Origin: Bubalus kerabau
Taxonomy: Eukaryota; Chordata; Mammalia; Artiodactyla; Bovidae
Assembly (NCBI RefSeq): GCF_029407905.1
Contig: NC_073629.1
Coordinates: 51,010,801-51,074,800 of the forward strand
Direction: 5' to 3'
Length of the DNA stretch: 64,000 bases
The notes beneath the pieces are model-generated. The model was given only the letters and a program-made list of their open reading frames with translations, had not been told where the DNA came from and made no database searches. Position numbers and translations under genes: made by a program. Shown one piece after another: positions 10,396 through 22,761 of this stretch (the first letter of the stretch is position 1; the number at the start of each line of letters is the position of its first letter).

Positions 10396-12145
10396 ATTGT
10401 GGGGACTGTGGGCAAAATAGCAGAGTAGAAAGACCCTGAAATCACCTCCTCCCCGGGGCAAACCAAAATCACAACTACTTACAGAGCAACTATCTATGAG
10501 AACAACATGAAGACTGCCAGAAAAGATGAGTACAACTAAAGATATTAAGAAGGAACTACAATGAGATGGGTAGGAGAGGTAGAGATGTAGTATATTCAGG
10601 ACCACACCTCCAAGTCAACAACACCCCAGCTGGAAGGAATTTCACAATCATAGAGGTCCTCCCCAAGGAGAAATGAGTCTAAGCCCCACTTCAGGATCCC
10701 TATCATGGAGGTCAAGTACTGAGAAGATAAGGCCTCAGAATGTCTGGCTTTGAAAACCAGGAAAGAGAAATGAGCAAAAATAAGCAAATGGAACTAAATA
10801 AAACTAAAAATCTTTTGCTAGCAAAAGAAACTATCAACGAAGCAAAAGGATATTTGCAAACACTATCTGATAGGGGTTAATATTGAAAGCATACAAAGAA
10901 CTCATACAACTCAACATCAAAGAAAAAACAAATAACCTGATTTAAAAATAGGCAGAGGACCTGAATAGACATTTTTCCAAAGAAGGTGGCCAACAGACAC
11001 ATAAAAAGATGCCAACATCACTAATCGTCAGAGAAATGCAAATCAAAACACAGTGAGATATCACCTCATACCGTCAGAAGAGCTATCATCAAAAAGATGA
11101 CAAATAACAAGTGTTAGGGATGATGTTTGGACACCTGATGCAAAGAACAGACTCATTGGAAAAGACCCTGATGCTGGGAAAGACTGAAGGTGGGAGGAAA
11201 AGGAGATGACAGAGGATGAGATGGTTGGATGGTATCACCGACACAATGGACGCAAGTTTGAGTAGGCTCCGGGAGTTGGTGACAGACAGGGAAGCCTGGT
11301 GTGCTGCAGTCCAAGGGGTCACAAAGAGTCGGACACAACTGAGCGACTGAACTGACTGAACTGAGTGATGATGTGGGAAAAGAGAACCTGTGTGCTGTTA
11401 GTGGGATTGTAAATTAGTGCAACTGATATGGAAAACAGTATAGAAGTTTCTTAAAAATATAAAAACAGAATTTCCATATGACCAGGAATTTCACTTCTGT
11501 ATTTTTATCAAAAGAAATAGAAAACACTAATTAGAAAAGACACATGTACCCCAATATTCATTGCAATAGTTTTTACAATAGCCAACATATTTAAACAACA
11601 TAAATGTCCACTGATAGATGAATGCATAAGAATATGTTGTATATATAATATTACATATATATGTATCTCTTATGTACAATGAAATATTACTCAGCCAAAC
11701 CAAAAAAAGAATGAAATCTTGCCATTTTTGACAACATGATGGATCTAGAGAGTACTATGCTAAGTGAAATAAGTCAGAGAAAGACAAATACCTTACATTC
11801 TCATGAGTATGTGAGAATATAAAAAAACAAAGCAAACATACAAAATGAAAACAGACTCATAGATACAGAACATAATGGGTGGTAGAGCAAAGGCGGGAAT
11901 GTGGGAGAATACTGGTGAATTATAAACCTCCAGGTATAAAGTAAATAAGCCACAGGGATGTAATATGCAGCATACGGAATATGGTCATAACATTGCAATA
12001 ACTTTGTATGGGGGCAGATGGTTACTAGATTTACTGTGGTGATCATTCCATAATGTATGCAAGTGTCATAGTGATTTGACACCTGAAAATAACATATTGA
12101 ACATCAACTATATTTCATTAATAATTATTTAAAATGTCTATGCTC
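10396..12145 (+). mobile_element. L1, internally deleted (5' UTR start joined to 3' end)
   Basis: Begins with an artiodactyl L1 5' UTR (aaaatagcagagtagaaaga, gaacaacatgaagactgcc, tctggctttgaaaaccag). At about 10780 it jumps to the ORF2 3' part (ctatcaacgaagcaaaagga, gcaaatcaaaacacagtgag, ggaaaacagtatagaagtt) and runs to the 3' UTR (cacctgaaaataacatattg). A BovB fragment interrupts it at 11128-11370. Confidence 0.8.
11128..11370 (+). mobile_element. BovB LINE 3' end inserted in L1
   Basis: A 240-bp BovB 3' fragment, tail gactgaactgactgaactga, flanked by gatgatgt on both sides (about 11120 and 11367). It splits the L1 of 10396-12140. Confidence 0.88.
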
Positions 12146-12382
12146 AGAAAAGAAGGCTAGAAGGATATAAAACAACACACTAAATGTGATCTTTGGGTGA
12201 CAGAAAAATAAACAGCCATTGTGCAGTGAATTCAAAGGTTAAAACAAGTACCATTCAAAATAGGTAAGCAATACTGATCAGGGTAATACAATATAGCTAA
12301 AATGAAACTTTAAAGTGTGTCAATCTTTCGTTTATCTTACTAGAATTTAGATATATCAAATACTCTTTGCATGCCCTCATTA

Positions 12383-12408
12383 CACACACACACACACACA
12401 CACACACT
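12383..12408. repeat. (CA)n microsatellite
   Basis: About 13 uninterrupted CA units, a likely length polymorphism. Confidence 0.95.
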
Positions 12409-13271
12409 TTTCCGGTAAAAGAATTTGATCTGGATTCTCATTAAACAGCTTTTATTTCAACATGAGGAAATGGCTTATTGAGCTCTCTAGTCAAGGGGAA
12501 ATGAACTAAAAGCTTTCTGTCTTCTCCTAACTACTTTAGACAGTGTCTGTTGTAAAATGCTCACACTATTAACTTCTCAAATGAATCATAATACATGAGG
12601 ATATCCAAATTTAATGAGATAAATAGAAGTATGGCTAGACTACAAAATTATTATTGAGAAATATATTTAAAGCACTAAACATTTCCCTGATTTGGTTATC
12701 CAGTTAAAATGATCCTACTGCTGTACCACTTCTATTTAGTCCATTTAAAGAAGAGAGAACTAGCATGTTGTACAGGAAGCTACTGAAATGCTTCCATTGC
12801 AATAATACTTGGCATCTAAGATTTGGTTCAGGTTTTAGATCTCAGGTAAGTTTTGTTTTTTAGGTTTTCATCCCCTTCCTCCCTAATTATTGACACCATA
12901 AAACAAGAGAAGAATAATCTGACTTACTAAAAAGTTCTTTTTTAACTGTTAAATTATGATTTAACTATTAATATGGACAAGTGAATAAACCCAGTCAGTG
13001 TACTGGGTTTATTTTTAAAAATGAAAGTGAATGGAATAATTTTGAAGAATTGGCTGAACTCAAGATGATACAATTGAAAAAGTATTTTAAGACAAATTCT
13101 CCACAAAACCACATTCCATACAAACATTTCCTTTGTATTAATGGCCACACAACTAGATTATATATACCTTGAAGCAAGTTGACTGTACATTTAAAGTTTT
13201 CATGTCCCAGCACAGTGCCATGAGAATAGTAATGCTCAATTACTGAAATGTTTCTTGCCATAGATGATAAC
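12409..13271. other. no recognised feature
   Basis: AT-rich sequence. Open frames near 12950-13260 have no recognisable family. Confidence 0.5.
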
Positions 13272-13845
13272 TGTGATAGGCAGGATTCTAAAGATGTCCG
13301 CCCTACTGTAAGATTCCTGCCCCTGGTTATTCAATCAAACACTACTCTAAGTACTGCAGAGAAGGGACTTTGCAGATGCAATTAAGGTTATTAGTTGACC
13401 TTACAAAAGGGTGACCTTACAAAAAGTATCCACAATTACCTAGGCAGATCTAACCTAATCACACAAACTATTAAAGGCAAAAATATTCTCCAGATGCTGC
13501 AGGGAAAAAAGGTAGAAGAGGATGTCACTTGGAAGCATCAGGAGGATTTGACTCCCAGTTGCTGGCTTGGAGATAAAGAGAGACACAGATCAAGAAAACA
13601 GATTTAGTCCTAGACCCACAAGGAACTAAATTCTGACAACCTGAAGAAGCCTGGGAAGTAAATTCCTCCCCAAAGCCTCCACAAAGGGTCACAAATCCTA
13701 TCAACACCTGAATTTTGACCATAAGGTCCTGAGCAGAGAACCTTATCTGCAGAAATATGAGACGATAAATGGACATTGTTTTAAGCCTCTAAATCTGGGG
13801 CAATAGGAAGGTAATGCAAAAATCAAATAAACATGATTTTTTTAC
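13272..13845 (+). mobile_element. MaLR-type (MLT1-like) LTR
   Basis: aggattctaaagatgtccgc, gggactttgcagatgcaatt aaggtta, cttggagataaagagagaca and the LTR-end motif cattgttttaagcctctaa match the order of MLT1/MaLR LTRs in sense orientation. The two frames inside it are not genes. Confidence 0.68.
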
Positions 13846-13847
13846 TA

Positions 13848-13963
13848 CGTTGCTGTTGTTTGGTCGCTAAGTTGTGTCCGACTCTTTGCAACACCATGAA
13901 GCGCAGCACACCAGGCTTCCCTGTCCTTCACTATCTCCGGAGTTTGCTCAAACTCATGTCCAT
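13848..13963 (-). mobile_element. BovB LINE 3' end, short
   Basis: About 115 bp of the minus-strand BovB tail (gttgtttggtcgctaagttg onward), flanked by tttactac/tttactat. It sits at the end of the MaLR-type LTR. Confidence 0.82.
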
Positions 13964-14306
13964 TTACTATGTAGGATCTTAACATTGGGTCCTATATACA
14001 GTCAAATTCACAATGGTGCCCCTTATTTCACAAACAATTCTCTTTGGGGAAAGAAGCTAGAATTTAAATCTACAAGCCTGGTGCAGACTCAAGCATTGTT
14101 CCAATTCACTCAGTTGTGCAATGCTACCTAGAAGTCTTCCTTTTCACTGTCTTTTCAAATCGGATGCCATATTATTTGGACAGAGGATTTGATTTTGGAA
14201 TTTCTCATTTCAATTTGAATTTCTCATTTTTGTTTTCTCCAAGAGATCCTTGATTTCTCTTTTTCCTCTGAATTCCCTAGTTGTATGTTAATGTGTCCCT
14301 ATCTTA

Positions 14307-14513
14307 TGTGTGTGTGTGTGTGTTAGTCGCTCAGTTGTGTACAGCTTTATGGACTATAGCTCGCCAAGCTCATCTGTCAAAGGGATTCTCCAGGCAAGAA
14401 TACTGGAGTGGGTTGCCATTCCCTTCTCCAGGAGAACTTTCCAACCCAGGGACCAAACCTGGGTCTCCTATGTTGCAGGCAAATTCTTTACCATCTGAGC
14501 CACTGGGAAGCCC
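14307..14513 (-). mobile_element. Bov-tA SINE with a (TG)n tail side
   Basis: A tail-side (TG)n at 14307-14324, then ttagtcgctcagttgtgtac to the head complement agccactgggaagccc. Confidence 0.9.
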
Positions 14514-14537
14514 TATCTGAAGCCTCTTTAAATCCTG

Positions 14538-14580
14538 TTTGCTGCTGCTGCTAAATCGCTTCAGTTGTGTCCGACTTATA
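14538..14580 (+). mobile_element. Bov-A2 SINE, 5' fragment only
   Basis: tgctgctgctgctaaatcgc then cagttgtgtccgactt. Only the first 40 bp or so remain. Confidence 0.8.
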
Positions 14581-14730
14581 CTCCTTTAATTTGAAGACTT
14601 TTGAGGAATGTGACTTTTTAAAAATAGGCTAGGATACACACTGTAATGTAAAATTATATGTAAATTTTCATGTGTAGTTTAAATAATAATAAGTGACTAA
14701 TGTATCTACCCACTATCCAGGTCATCCTAT

Positions 14731-15000
14731 GCTATGCTAAGTCACTTCAGTCGTGTCCGACTCTGTGCGATCCCATAGACGGCAGCCCACCAGGCTCCCC
14801 CGTCCCCGGGATTCTCCAGGCAAGATCGCTGGAGTGGGTTGCCATTTCCTTCTCCAGTGCGTGAAAGTGAAAAGCGAAAGTGAAGTCGCTCAGTTGTGTC
14901 CGACTCCTAGCGACCCCATGGACTGCAGTCTACCAGGCTCCTCCATCCATGGGATTTTCCAGGCATGAGTACTGGAGTGGGGTGCCATTGCCTTCTCTGA
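14731..15000 (+). mobile_element. Bov-A2 SINE
   Basis: Full dimer flanked by ggtcatcctat at 14720-14730 and 15001-15011 (11-bp perfect duplication). Confidence 0.95.
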
Positions 15001-15126
15001 GGTCATCCTATATCCCCCAAATTCTCTGCAGGCTCCTCCCTAGTTAAATTCCCTCACTACTTCCAGAGATAACCACTATCCTCATTTTTGTGTTAAACAT
15101 TCTCTTGCTTTTCTTTATAGCTATTG

Positions 15127-15943
15127 GCGAAGAAATATCAATAACCTCAGATATGCAGATGACACCACCCTTATGGCAGAAAGTGAAGAGGAACTAAAAA
15201 GGCTCTTGATAAAAGTAAAAGAGGAGAGTGAAAAAGTTGGCTTAAAGCTCAACATTCAGAAAACGAAGATCATGGCATCTGGTCCCATCACTTCATGGGA
15301 AATAGATGGGGAAACAGTGGAAACAGTGTCAGACTTCATTTTTTGGGGCTCCCAAATCACTGCAGATGGTGACTGCAGCCATGAAATTAAAAGACGCTTA
15401 CTCCTTGGAAGGAAAGTTATGACCAACCTAGATAGCATATTCAAAAGCAGAGACATTACTTTGCCAACAAAGGTCTGTCTAGTCAAGGCTATGGTTTTTC
15501 CTGTGGTCATGTATGGATGTGAGAGTTGGACTGTGAAGAAGGCTGAACGCCGAAGAATTGATGCTTTTGAACTGTGGTGTTGGAGAAGACTCTTGAGAGT
15601 CCCTTGGACTGCAAGGAGATCCAACCAGTCTATTCTGAAGGAGATCAACCCTGGGATTTCTTTGGAAGGAATGATGCTAAAGCTCAAACTCCAGTACTTT
15701 GGCCACCTCATGCAAAGAGTTGACTCATTGGAAAAGACTGATGCTGGGAGGGATTGGGGGCAGGAGGAGAAGGGGACAACAGAGGATGAGATGGCTGGAT
15801 GGCATCACTGACTCAATGGATGTGAGCCTGAGTGAACTCCGGGAGTTGGTGATGGACAAGGAGGCCTGGCGTGCTGTGATTCATGGGTTCGCAAAGAGTC
15901 GGACACAACTGATCAACTGAACTGAACTGAACTGATGCTTACC
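15127..15943 (+). mobile_element. BovB LINE 3' end
   Basis: An 817-bp BovB fragment from RRNINNLRYADD to the (ACTGA)n tail. An open frame at 15173-15811 (212 codons, MAESEEELKRLLIK onward) covers RT motif D and the arginine-rich C-terminus. A base loss near 15740 then shifts the frame. Confidence 0.92.
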
Positions 15944-16118
15944 TAAACAACACATTTTTAGCTTCCCTTGTTTCGAACATAAAGTTTGTGAATTTCTATA
16001 AAAAAAAAAAAAAACTCCTGCTGTGATTTTGATTGTGATTGTCATCCCTGCAACTCTGGAAGCCTTTATTTCTGCTCCATATTGCACCAACTGAAACCCC
16101 CATTAAAAGTTGAAAAGA

Positions 16119-16157
16119 GGGACTTCCTTGGTGGTCCAGTGGATTAGATCCCCGTGG
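16119..16157 (+). mobile_element. CHR-type SINE head fragment
   Basis: gggacttccttggtggtcca gtggatta is the head of a tRNA-derived CHR SINE. The body is missing. Confidence 0.6.
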
Positions 16158-16890
16158 AAAAGAAATGGTGAGAGTGGAGATCTTTACCTTATTTATAATT
16201 TTAGGAGGATATCATTCAGTCTTCTGCCATTAAGTTTGGTTTCAGTTATAGGTTTCTCATAGATATGCTTTATCAGATTAAGTTAATCTTCTATTCTTAG
16301 ACTGCTGAAAGTTTCTTTTTTATTGTAGTAAGATATACATAACAAAAAATTTTTCCCATTTTAGCCATTTTGAAGTATACAGTTCACCATTTGAAGTATA
16401 TAGTTTAGTGGCATTAGGTATATTCATATTGTTGTGCAACCACGGCCACTATCCATCTCCAGAATTTTTCATCATCCCAAACTAAAACTCTGTGGCTATT
16501 AAACAATAAATCTCCATTCCCTTCTTCCAGGTCACAAGAATCATCATTTCCATGAATTTGCCTATTCTAAGTAACACATATAAATGAAACCGTACAATAT
16601 TTTCCTTTTATATCTGGCTTATTTCACTTAGCATAAAGATTTCTAGGTTCATTCAACTGTAGCATAAATCAGAATTTCCTTCCTTATTAAGGCTCAATAT
16701 TATTCCATTTTTGTATGCATATATTACATTTTCTTTATCCAGTTATCCATCAATGGACACTTGGGCTATTTCCATCTTTTGGCTATTGTGAATAATGCTG
16801 TTAGGAACATTGGTGTACAAATAACTCTTCAAATCTCTACTTTCAATTCTTTTTGATATATACTCAGAAGTGGAGTTGCTGGATAAGAGA

Positions 16891-17162
16891 GTGCTGCTGC
16901 TGCTAAATCGCTTCAGTCGTGTCCCACTCTGTGCGACCCCATAGATGGCAGCCCAACAGGCTCCCCCATCCCTGGGATTCTCCAGGCAAGAACACTGGAG
17001 TGGGTTGCCATTTCCTTCTCCAATGCATGAAAGTGAAAAGTCAAAGTGAAAGTGAAGTCGTGTCTGACCAATAGCGACCCCATGGACTGCAGCCCACCAG
17101 GCTCCTCCATCCGTGGGATTTTCCAGGCAAGAGTACTGGAGTAGGGTGCCATTGCCTTCTCC
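16891..17162 (+). mobile_element. Bov-A2 SINE
   Basis: A Bov-A2 dimer flanked by tggataagaga (16880-16890) and tggataataga (from 17163). The minus-strand open frames here are SINE artefacts. Confidence 0.93.
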
Positions 17163-17456
17163 TGGATAATAGAGTAACTCTAGCTTTAATTTTTTGAGGA
17201 ACTGCCATACTATTTTCCATTCCATTTTACATTCACTTCATTAACACACAAGGTTTCTAACTTCTTTACATTCTCACTAACACTTGTTATTTTCTATTGT
17301 TTAAATAATAGCCATCCTAATGGATGTGAATTGGTATCTCTGGGGTTTTGATCTGCATTATTCTAACGATTAGTTAGCATCTTTTCATGTGCTTGTTTGC
17401 CATTTTTATATCTTTTCTGGAGAAATATCTACTCACAAGTCCTTTGCCCATTTTTA

Positions 17457-18436
17457 TTTATTTTTATTTTATTTTTATCATAAAGTTTAATTATGGTTCA
17501 GAAAAAATTGAGTGAATAACCTTCTCTTAAAAAATATATTGACTCTGTAGACTGCAGTTACTGGGGGCAGGGAGGGTAGATGGCAGCTGGTAAGTTAAAT
17601 TACCCTATTTTCTATTCTTAAAATGACAAGAAGTCCCACATCCAGTCTGATTATAGAGATGCATGTGCCCCAAGTGGCTGAGAATAAATACAACAAGAAA
17701 GGCAGAAGCTGTAAAGCTAAGGACATGCAACAGGCTCTAAGAGAAAGTCTCAGAAATACCCAGAGTGGCAACAAAGAACGTTTGGCTGGAGTTTGAAGTT
17801 CTTTTTAGTTGTCTTTGTCTTTTGCTCTATGCTTAAGGATGTGTATGTAATTGTAAAAATAAAATAAAAAATAAAAACACATGAACTTGATGTAATTCCC
17901 CTTTTTGTTAATAGGTGCTTCTCTGTACAGCTCCTCCACTTCCTCATCTGTAAACTGGTCTCCCACTGTGGTCAGCAGTTCTCTCAGGTAATCCTCCTGA
18001 ATGGTGCCAGTTGCTTCTTCATCAAAGCAAGCAAAAGCATTTCTGATGACATCTTCTGGATCTGTGCCATTTAACTTTTCACCAAACATTGTGAGAAACA
18101 TGGTAAAATTTACAGGACCTGGAGCCTCATTCATCATGGCATCCAGATACTCTTCAGTCGGATTTTTTCCCAGGGAAGCAAGCATGTCATGCAAATCTTC
18201 CTTGTTGATGAACCCATCCTATTCTGGTCAATCATGTTGAATGCCTCCTTGAACTCCTGAATCTGGGACTGGTCAAACACGACAAACACGTTGGAGGTCG
18301 AGTACTGAGGGAGCTTCTTGGTGGTCTTGGTCTTTGCTCTTTTGCTCAACATGGTGGCAGTTAAATCCCTAACTCAGCCGCAAGAATACTAGAGCTTCAG
18401 GAACCTCCTCACTGCCTGGCTGCTGCTACCAACTCC
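17457..18436 (-). pseudogene. processed pseudogene of a MYL12-type myosin regulatory light chain
   Basis: The minus strand encodes a near-complete non-muscle/smooth-muscle myosin regulatory light chain without introns. The start is at about 18352 (SKRAKTKTTKK). The phosphorylation-site region follows, degraded from its usual basic form to LPQYSTSNVF. Then come the EF-hand segments (FDQSQIQEFKEAFNMIDQN, later FACFDEEATGTIQEDYL) and the C-terminal KDKDN near 17808. Lesions: a one-base deletion near 18216 shifts the frame inside the first EF-hand loop, and an A/T-rich expansion at 17855-17880 replaces part of the last EF-hand. The KTKTTKK start suggests MYL12A/B rather than MYL9. 5' UTR-like sequence extends to 18436 and a degenerate A-rich tail (T-rich on plus) lies at 17457-17480. 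A 16-bp direct repeat, cctttgcccattttta, flanks the copy at 17441-17456 and 18437-18452. This is an L1-mediated retrocopy inserted in an old L1. Confidence 0.93.
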
Positions 18437-18815
18437 CCTTTGCCCATTTTTAAATTTCATGATTATCATAGTTGTTGTTGCTGTGAATTTTAAAAATTCT
18501 TCCTATATGCTGGATATTAATCTCTTGTTAAATATATGATTTGAAAATACTTTCTCCTAGAGTTTTTTTCTAGTTAGAAATGGAGGTTAGATTTTGTCAA
18601 AAGCTTTTTGTGTCTGTTGATGATATTTTAAAATTTTTTACTTTGTTAATATGATGAATTTTACTTTTAAAAATGCTTTGTTGAGACATAATTCATATCA
18701 CCTGTTTTTAAGAGAGTATATAATAGAACCATTATCACAATCACTTTTAGAACATTTCATTTTTCCAAAAAGAAACCCTGTATCTAATAGTAGTCACTCC
18801 TATTTCCATCTGTAT

Positions 18816-19480
18816 TAATCAGCTACCATATTAATTAACTGTCATAACAAAAAACCACAGAGTTGGTGGCTTAAACAACAGAAATTTATTTTCTCACAAT
18901 TCTGGAGGCTGGAAATCCAGATGGCCGTCATTGTGTGGTATCCTCAGATGGCCTTTTTTCTATCTGTGTGCACTCCTGGTATCTCTTCATCTTCTTGCAA
19001 GGACACACTAGTCCTACTGGATGAGCGTCTTATGTTCCTTAAAGGCCCTATCTCCAAATACAGTTATATTGGAGTTAGAGCATTAACCTATGAATTTTGG
19101 GAGAATACAATTCAGTGCATAATATTCTTCTTTCTGCCATTGCCCCCCAAATTAATTTCCTTCTTGAAATCAAAATACATTCACCCCATATCAACAGCCG
19201 CAAAAGTCTCAACCCATTCCATAACCAACTCCATCATCAAAGTCTCATCTAACTAACATCTAAATCAGATAAATAGGAATCTTAAGCTATGATACATCCT
19301 AAGCCATAATTCCCATCTAGCAGCACTTATGAAACCAGACAAGTTAGGTGGTTCTAAAATACAATAGTGGGACACGCATAGGGTAAACGTTCCCATTCCA
19401 AAAAGGAGAAACTGGAAAAAAGAAAAATGTCACAGTTCCCAAGAAAGTCCTAAATCTATGAAGACAAATTCATTTAGACC
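18816..19480 (-). mobile_element. MaLR LTR and adjoining internal region, antisense
   Basis: ggtggcttaaacaacagaaa ttta, attctggaggctggaaatcc and cctatctccaaatacagtta are the complement of an MLT1/MST-type LTR. 19128-19440 (caaaagtctcaacccattcc, cattccaaaaaggagaaact) looks like the matching internal region. It is an old retroviral-like remnant with no intact frame. Confidence 0.6.
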
Positions 19481-19489
19481 TTAGGACTC

Positions 19490-20510
19490 AAGAATAATCC
19501 TCATTGCCACAACTGTCCCCCTGGGCTCAGTTCAGAGGGAGCAGGCAAAACACCCAGCACCTAGTCTTTCTCTAGAAGGGTTAAACTTCATCTTTCCCAG
19601 CTGCTGTCCAGTGGTCTCGGTTTTAATCAGACAGCATCTGGGTGGGAAATTCTCAGGAGCCTGAAAGACCTTTAGGGAATATCTCTTTCCTTCTGCCCCT
19701 AGCTTACTCCAAGAGCAAAACCAAGTCCCCAGCTATTCCCTGGAAGGAGCTTGTCCACATATCTAACATCCCAACTTTTATAGCTGCCACCTGAGGAACT
19801 GGCTCTCAAATCAGTTAGCTCTGAGAGCCAAAAGGGCTCAGCATTCACGAATATCATGGGACTACATTAAACTAATAGGCAGTTTTATACAGAAATGCAA
19901 GCATTTCTCATAATTATTACCCCTAGGCTCAGCACAGAGAAAACAGGCAAAAAAATTTTTACCTGGAAGAGCTTTGACTGCATACTTTCCCAATTGCTTT
20001 CCAAGGGTTGAGGGTTAGGCTTCGGATTAGCTTGCACCTGGGAGCTAATGGGGCTTGCACTTAGTAGTCATCTGTGAGACTAAAGGGTGTGTGGGAACTT
20101 CAGGCACCTCCCCACCCCAAATCCATTAAGCCCAGCAATGAAACCAAGTCTGTAGCTTCTCCTTAACAGAATCTGGAAAAATATCTAGCAGTCTACCTTC
20201 TATGTCTGCCAGCTGAGGAAATGGCTCCTAAATCACCTGCCTGTGGGACATGATGGTGTTTAGCATTCACAAGTTCTCTGGGACCACAGAGAACAAAGAG
20301 GTAGTTCTATATGGGTTCACAAGAACTTCTAGGGGATATTCCCTCTGGCTCATCACAGATTGGTTAGGCAAAAACAACCAGCTCCTGATTTTGCCCTTAA
20401 AGAACCTAAACTGCATATCTAAAATCCTGACTTTCCCAGCTGCAGCCTGAAGATCAGGCTTCTAATTAGCCTAACCTGAGAAGCTGAAGAGGCAGGTAAT
20501 AAGAGAAACT
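19490..20510 (+). repeat. three diverged tandem L1 5'-UTR-like units
   Basis: Units at about 19495-19863, 19864-20284 and 20285-20510 share the order: ctcagcacagagaaaacagg-type box, ctttcccagctgctgtccag-type box, aatttatagctgccacctga-type box and cattcacgaatatcatggga-type box. The same motifs recur at 57590-57910 at the start of a larger L1, which supports an L1 5' UTR identity. Confidence 0.55.
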
Positions 20511-21266
20511 CTCTGAAAAAGAAATTAAGGGAACTTACTTATAATAGCATCAAAAAGAATAAAATGCTTAAGGATAAATTTAACCAGGAAAGTGAAAGAT
20601 CTATACACTGAAAACTGCAAAACACTGATGAAAGCAATCGAAAAAGGCACAAATAAAAGGAAAGATAATCTAGCTTGTGATTGGAAAAATTAGTACTGTG
20701 AAAATGTCCTTACTGCCCAAAGTGATCTACAGATTCAATGCAATCCCTATTAAAATTCCAATTGCACCTTTGCAGAAATAGAAGAAACAACCCCCAAATT
20801 TAAATGGACCCACAAAAGATTCCAAAGAGCCAAAGTAATCTTAAGCAAGGACAGCAAAGCTGAAAGCATCTCACCTGATTTCAAACTACATTATAAAGCT
20901 ATAGAAATCAAAACAGTACAGGACTGGCCTAAAAATAGACACATAATTCTGGAACAGAATAATGAGCCCAGATAGAAACTCATTCATATATGGTCAATTA
21001 GTTTTCAACAAAGGCACTAAGAATACACAATGAGGAAAAGATAGTTAGCTTCAAAAAATAGTTTTAGGAAATCCAGATATTCACATGAAAAAGAATTAAA
21101 CTGGACCCCCATCTTACACCATACACAAATATTAACTCATAATGGATAAAAGATTTAAAAGTCTTGAAATCATAAAATTCCTGGAAGACAACATAGAGAA
21201 ATGCTTCTTGATACTGGTCTTGGCAATGATTATTTGGATTTGACAACAAAAACAAAGGCAAGAAAT
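20511..21266 (+). mobile_element. L1 ORF2 3' part, sense, old
   Basis: tctatacactgaaaactgca, tcctattaaaattccaattg (reading ccctattaaaattcc), acattataaagctatagaaa tcaaaac and gaccttcttgatactggtct-type motifs in L1 order. No intact frame. Confidence 0.8.
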
Positions 21267-21815
21267 ATTACCCTTTTGTTAATTGCTTCCTTTGTTCCCC
21301 TCTGGTCTTCCTTTGCTATTTTTTTTTAAATAGCAAAAAAAATAGTGGTATACTTTAAGTTTTTTCTCTTTATCTTTTGTGAACCTACTAGAGATTTTTC
21401 TTTGTGGTTACCACAAGGGTTACATAAAACATCTTATAGTTAGAACAGTCTGTTGTGAGGCAATAACAACTTAGTCATATACAAAAACTCTACACTTTTA
21501 CTTCTCCTCTCATATTTTATGCCATTGATGCCACACTTTAGTTTATATAGTAATCCATTAACAAGTTATTGCAGCTATAGTTCTTTTTAATACTATTGTC
21601 TTTTAACTATTATACCTAAAGTTAAAAGCACCATCACTACAGTATGATTTTGAATTTGACTACATTTTTACTTTTCCTTTTAGTAAGTTTTCATGTTACT
21701 AATTAGTAGTCTTTTGTTTCAACTTGAAGAACTTCCTTCAGCATTTCTTATAAGGCAGTGGTGAAGAACTCAGATTTTGTCTGGGAAAATCTTTGTCTCC
21801 TTTTCTGAAGAACAG

Positions 21816-22761
21816 TTTTTTGTTTTTGTTTTTTTTTTAATTGGAGGATAATTGCTTTACAATGTTGTATTGGTCCCTGCTATATACATCAACATGAATC
21901 AGCCATGGCTATACATATGTCCCCTCCCTCTTATACTCCTTTCCCATTCCCCAACCCATCCCACCTGTCTAGGTTGTCAGAGAGCACCGGGTTGAGCTCC
22001 CTGCATCATATAGCAAATCCCCACTATCTATTTTACATATAGTAATGTATATATTTCAATGCTACTCTCAATTCATCCCACCTTCTCCTTTCCCACTGTG
22101 TTCACAATTCTGTTCTCAATGTCTGTGTCTCTATTGCTACCCTGCAAATAGGTTCATTAGTACCATTTTTCTAGATTCTATATATCTGCATTAATACATG
22201 ACATTTGTTTTTCTCTTTCTGACTTACTTCACTCCCTGTAACAGGCTCTAGGTTCATCCATCTCACTAGAACTGACTCAAATCTGTTCCTTTTATGGCTG
22301 AGTAATATTCCATTGTACATCTATACCACAACTTCTTTATCCATTCATCTGTTGATGGACATCTACATTGCTTCCATGTCCTAATTATTTTAAATAGTGC
22401 TGCCATGAATATTTGGGTGCATGTGTCACTTTGAATTATGGCTTTCTCAGGGTAGATGCCCAGTAGTGAAATAGCTGGGTCATATGGTGGTTTTATTCCT
22501 AGTTTTTAAAGAAGTCTCCATACTGTTCTCCAAAGTAGATGTATCAATTTACATTCCTACCAACTTTCAAGTTGTGTTGTTGTGCAAGAGTGTTCCCTTT
22601 TCTCCACATCCTCTCCAGCATTTATTGTTTGTAAATTTTATTATCATGGCTATTCTGACTGGTGTGAAGTAATACCTCATTGTAGTTTTGATTTCCATTT
22701 TTCTAATAATGAGCAATGTTGAACATTTTTTTTTCATGTGTCTATTGGCCATCTGTATGTC
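21816..22761 (-). mobile_element. younger L1 3' end, antisense, nested
   Basis: ORF2 end plus 3' UTR (ggataattgctttacaatgt, tgttgatggacatctacatt) with the poly(A) as T-run at 21822-21839. It is flanked by ttctgaagaacag (21803-21815) and ttctgaaggacag (22762-22774), a target duplication inside the older L1. Confidence 0.9.

Larger units (their letters stand above)
16310..18815 (-). mobile_element. old L1, antisense, split by Bov-A2 and the MYL12 retrocopy
   Basis: Complement of an L1M-type 3' UTR and ORF2: atatacataacaaaaaattt, ttatttcacttagcataaag, ttgtgaataatgctgttagg, tggatgtgaattggtatctc, then after the retrocopy ctgtgaattttaaaaattct. The last part (18660-18815) looks like a second, separate old L1 3' UTR. 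Confidence 0.75.

Noticed and set aside
17805..18352. Functional myosin regulatory light chain gene
   Set aside because: No introns, a frameshift in EF-hand 1, an expansion in the last EF-hand, and flanking target duplications mark it as a processed pseudogene.
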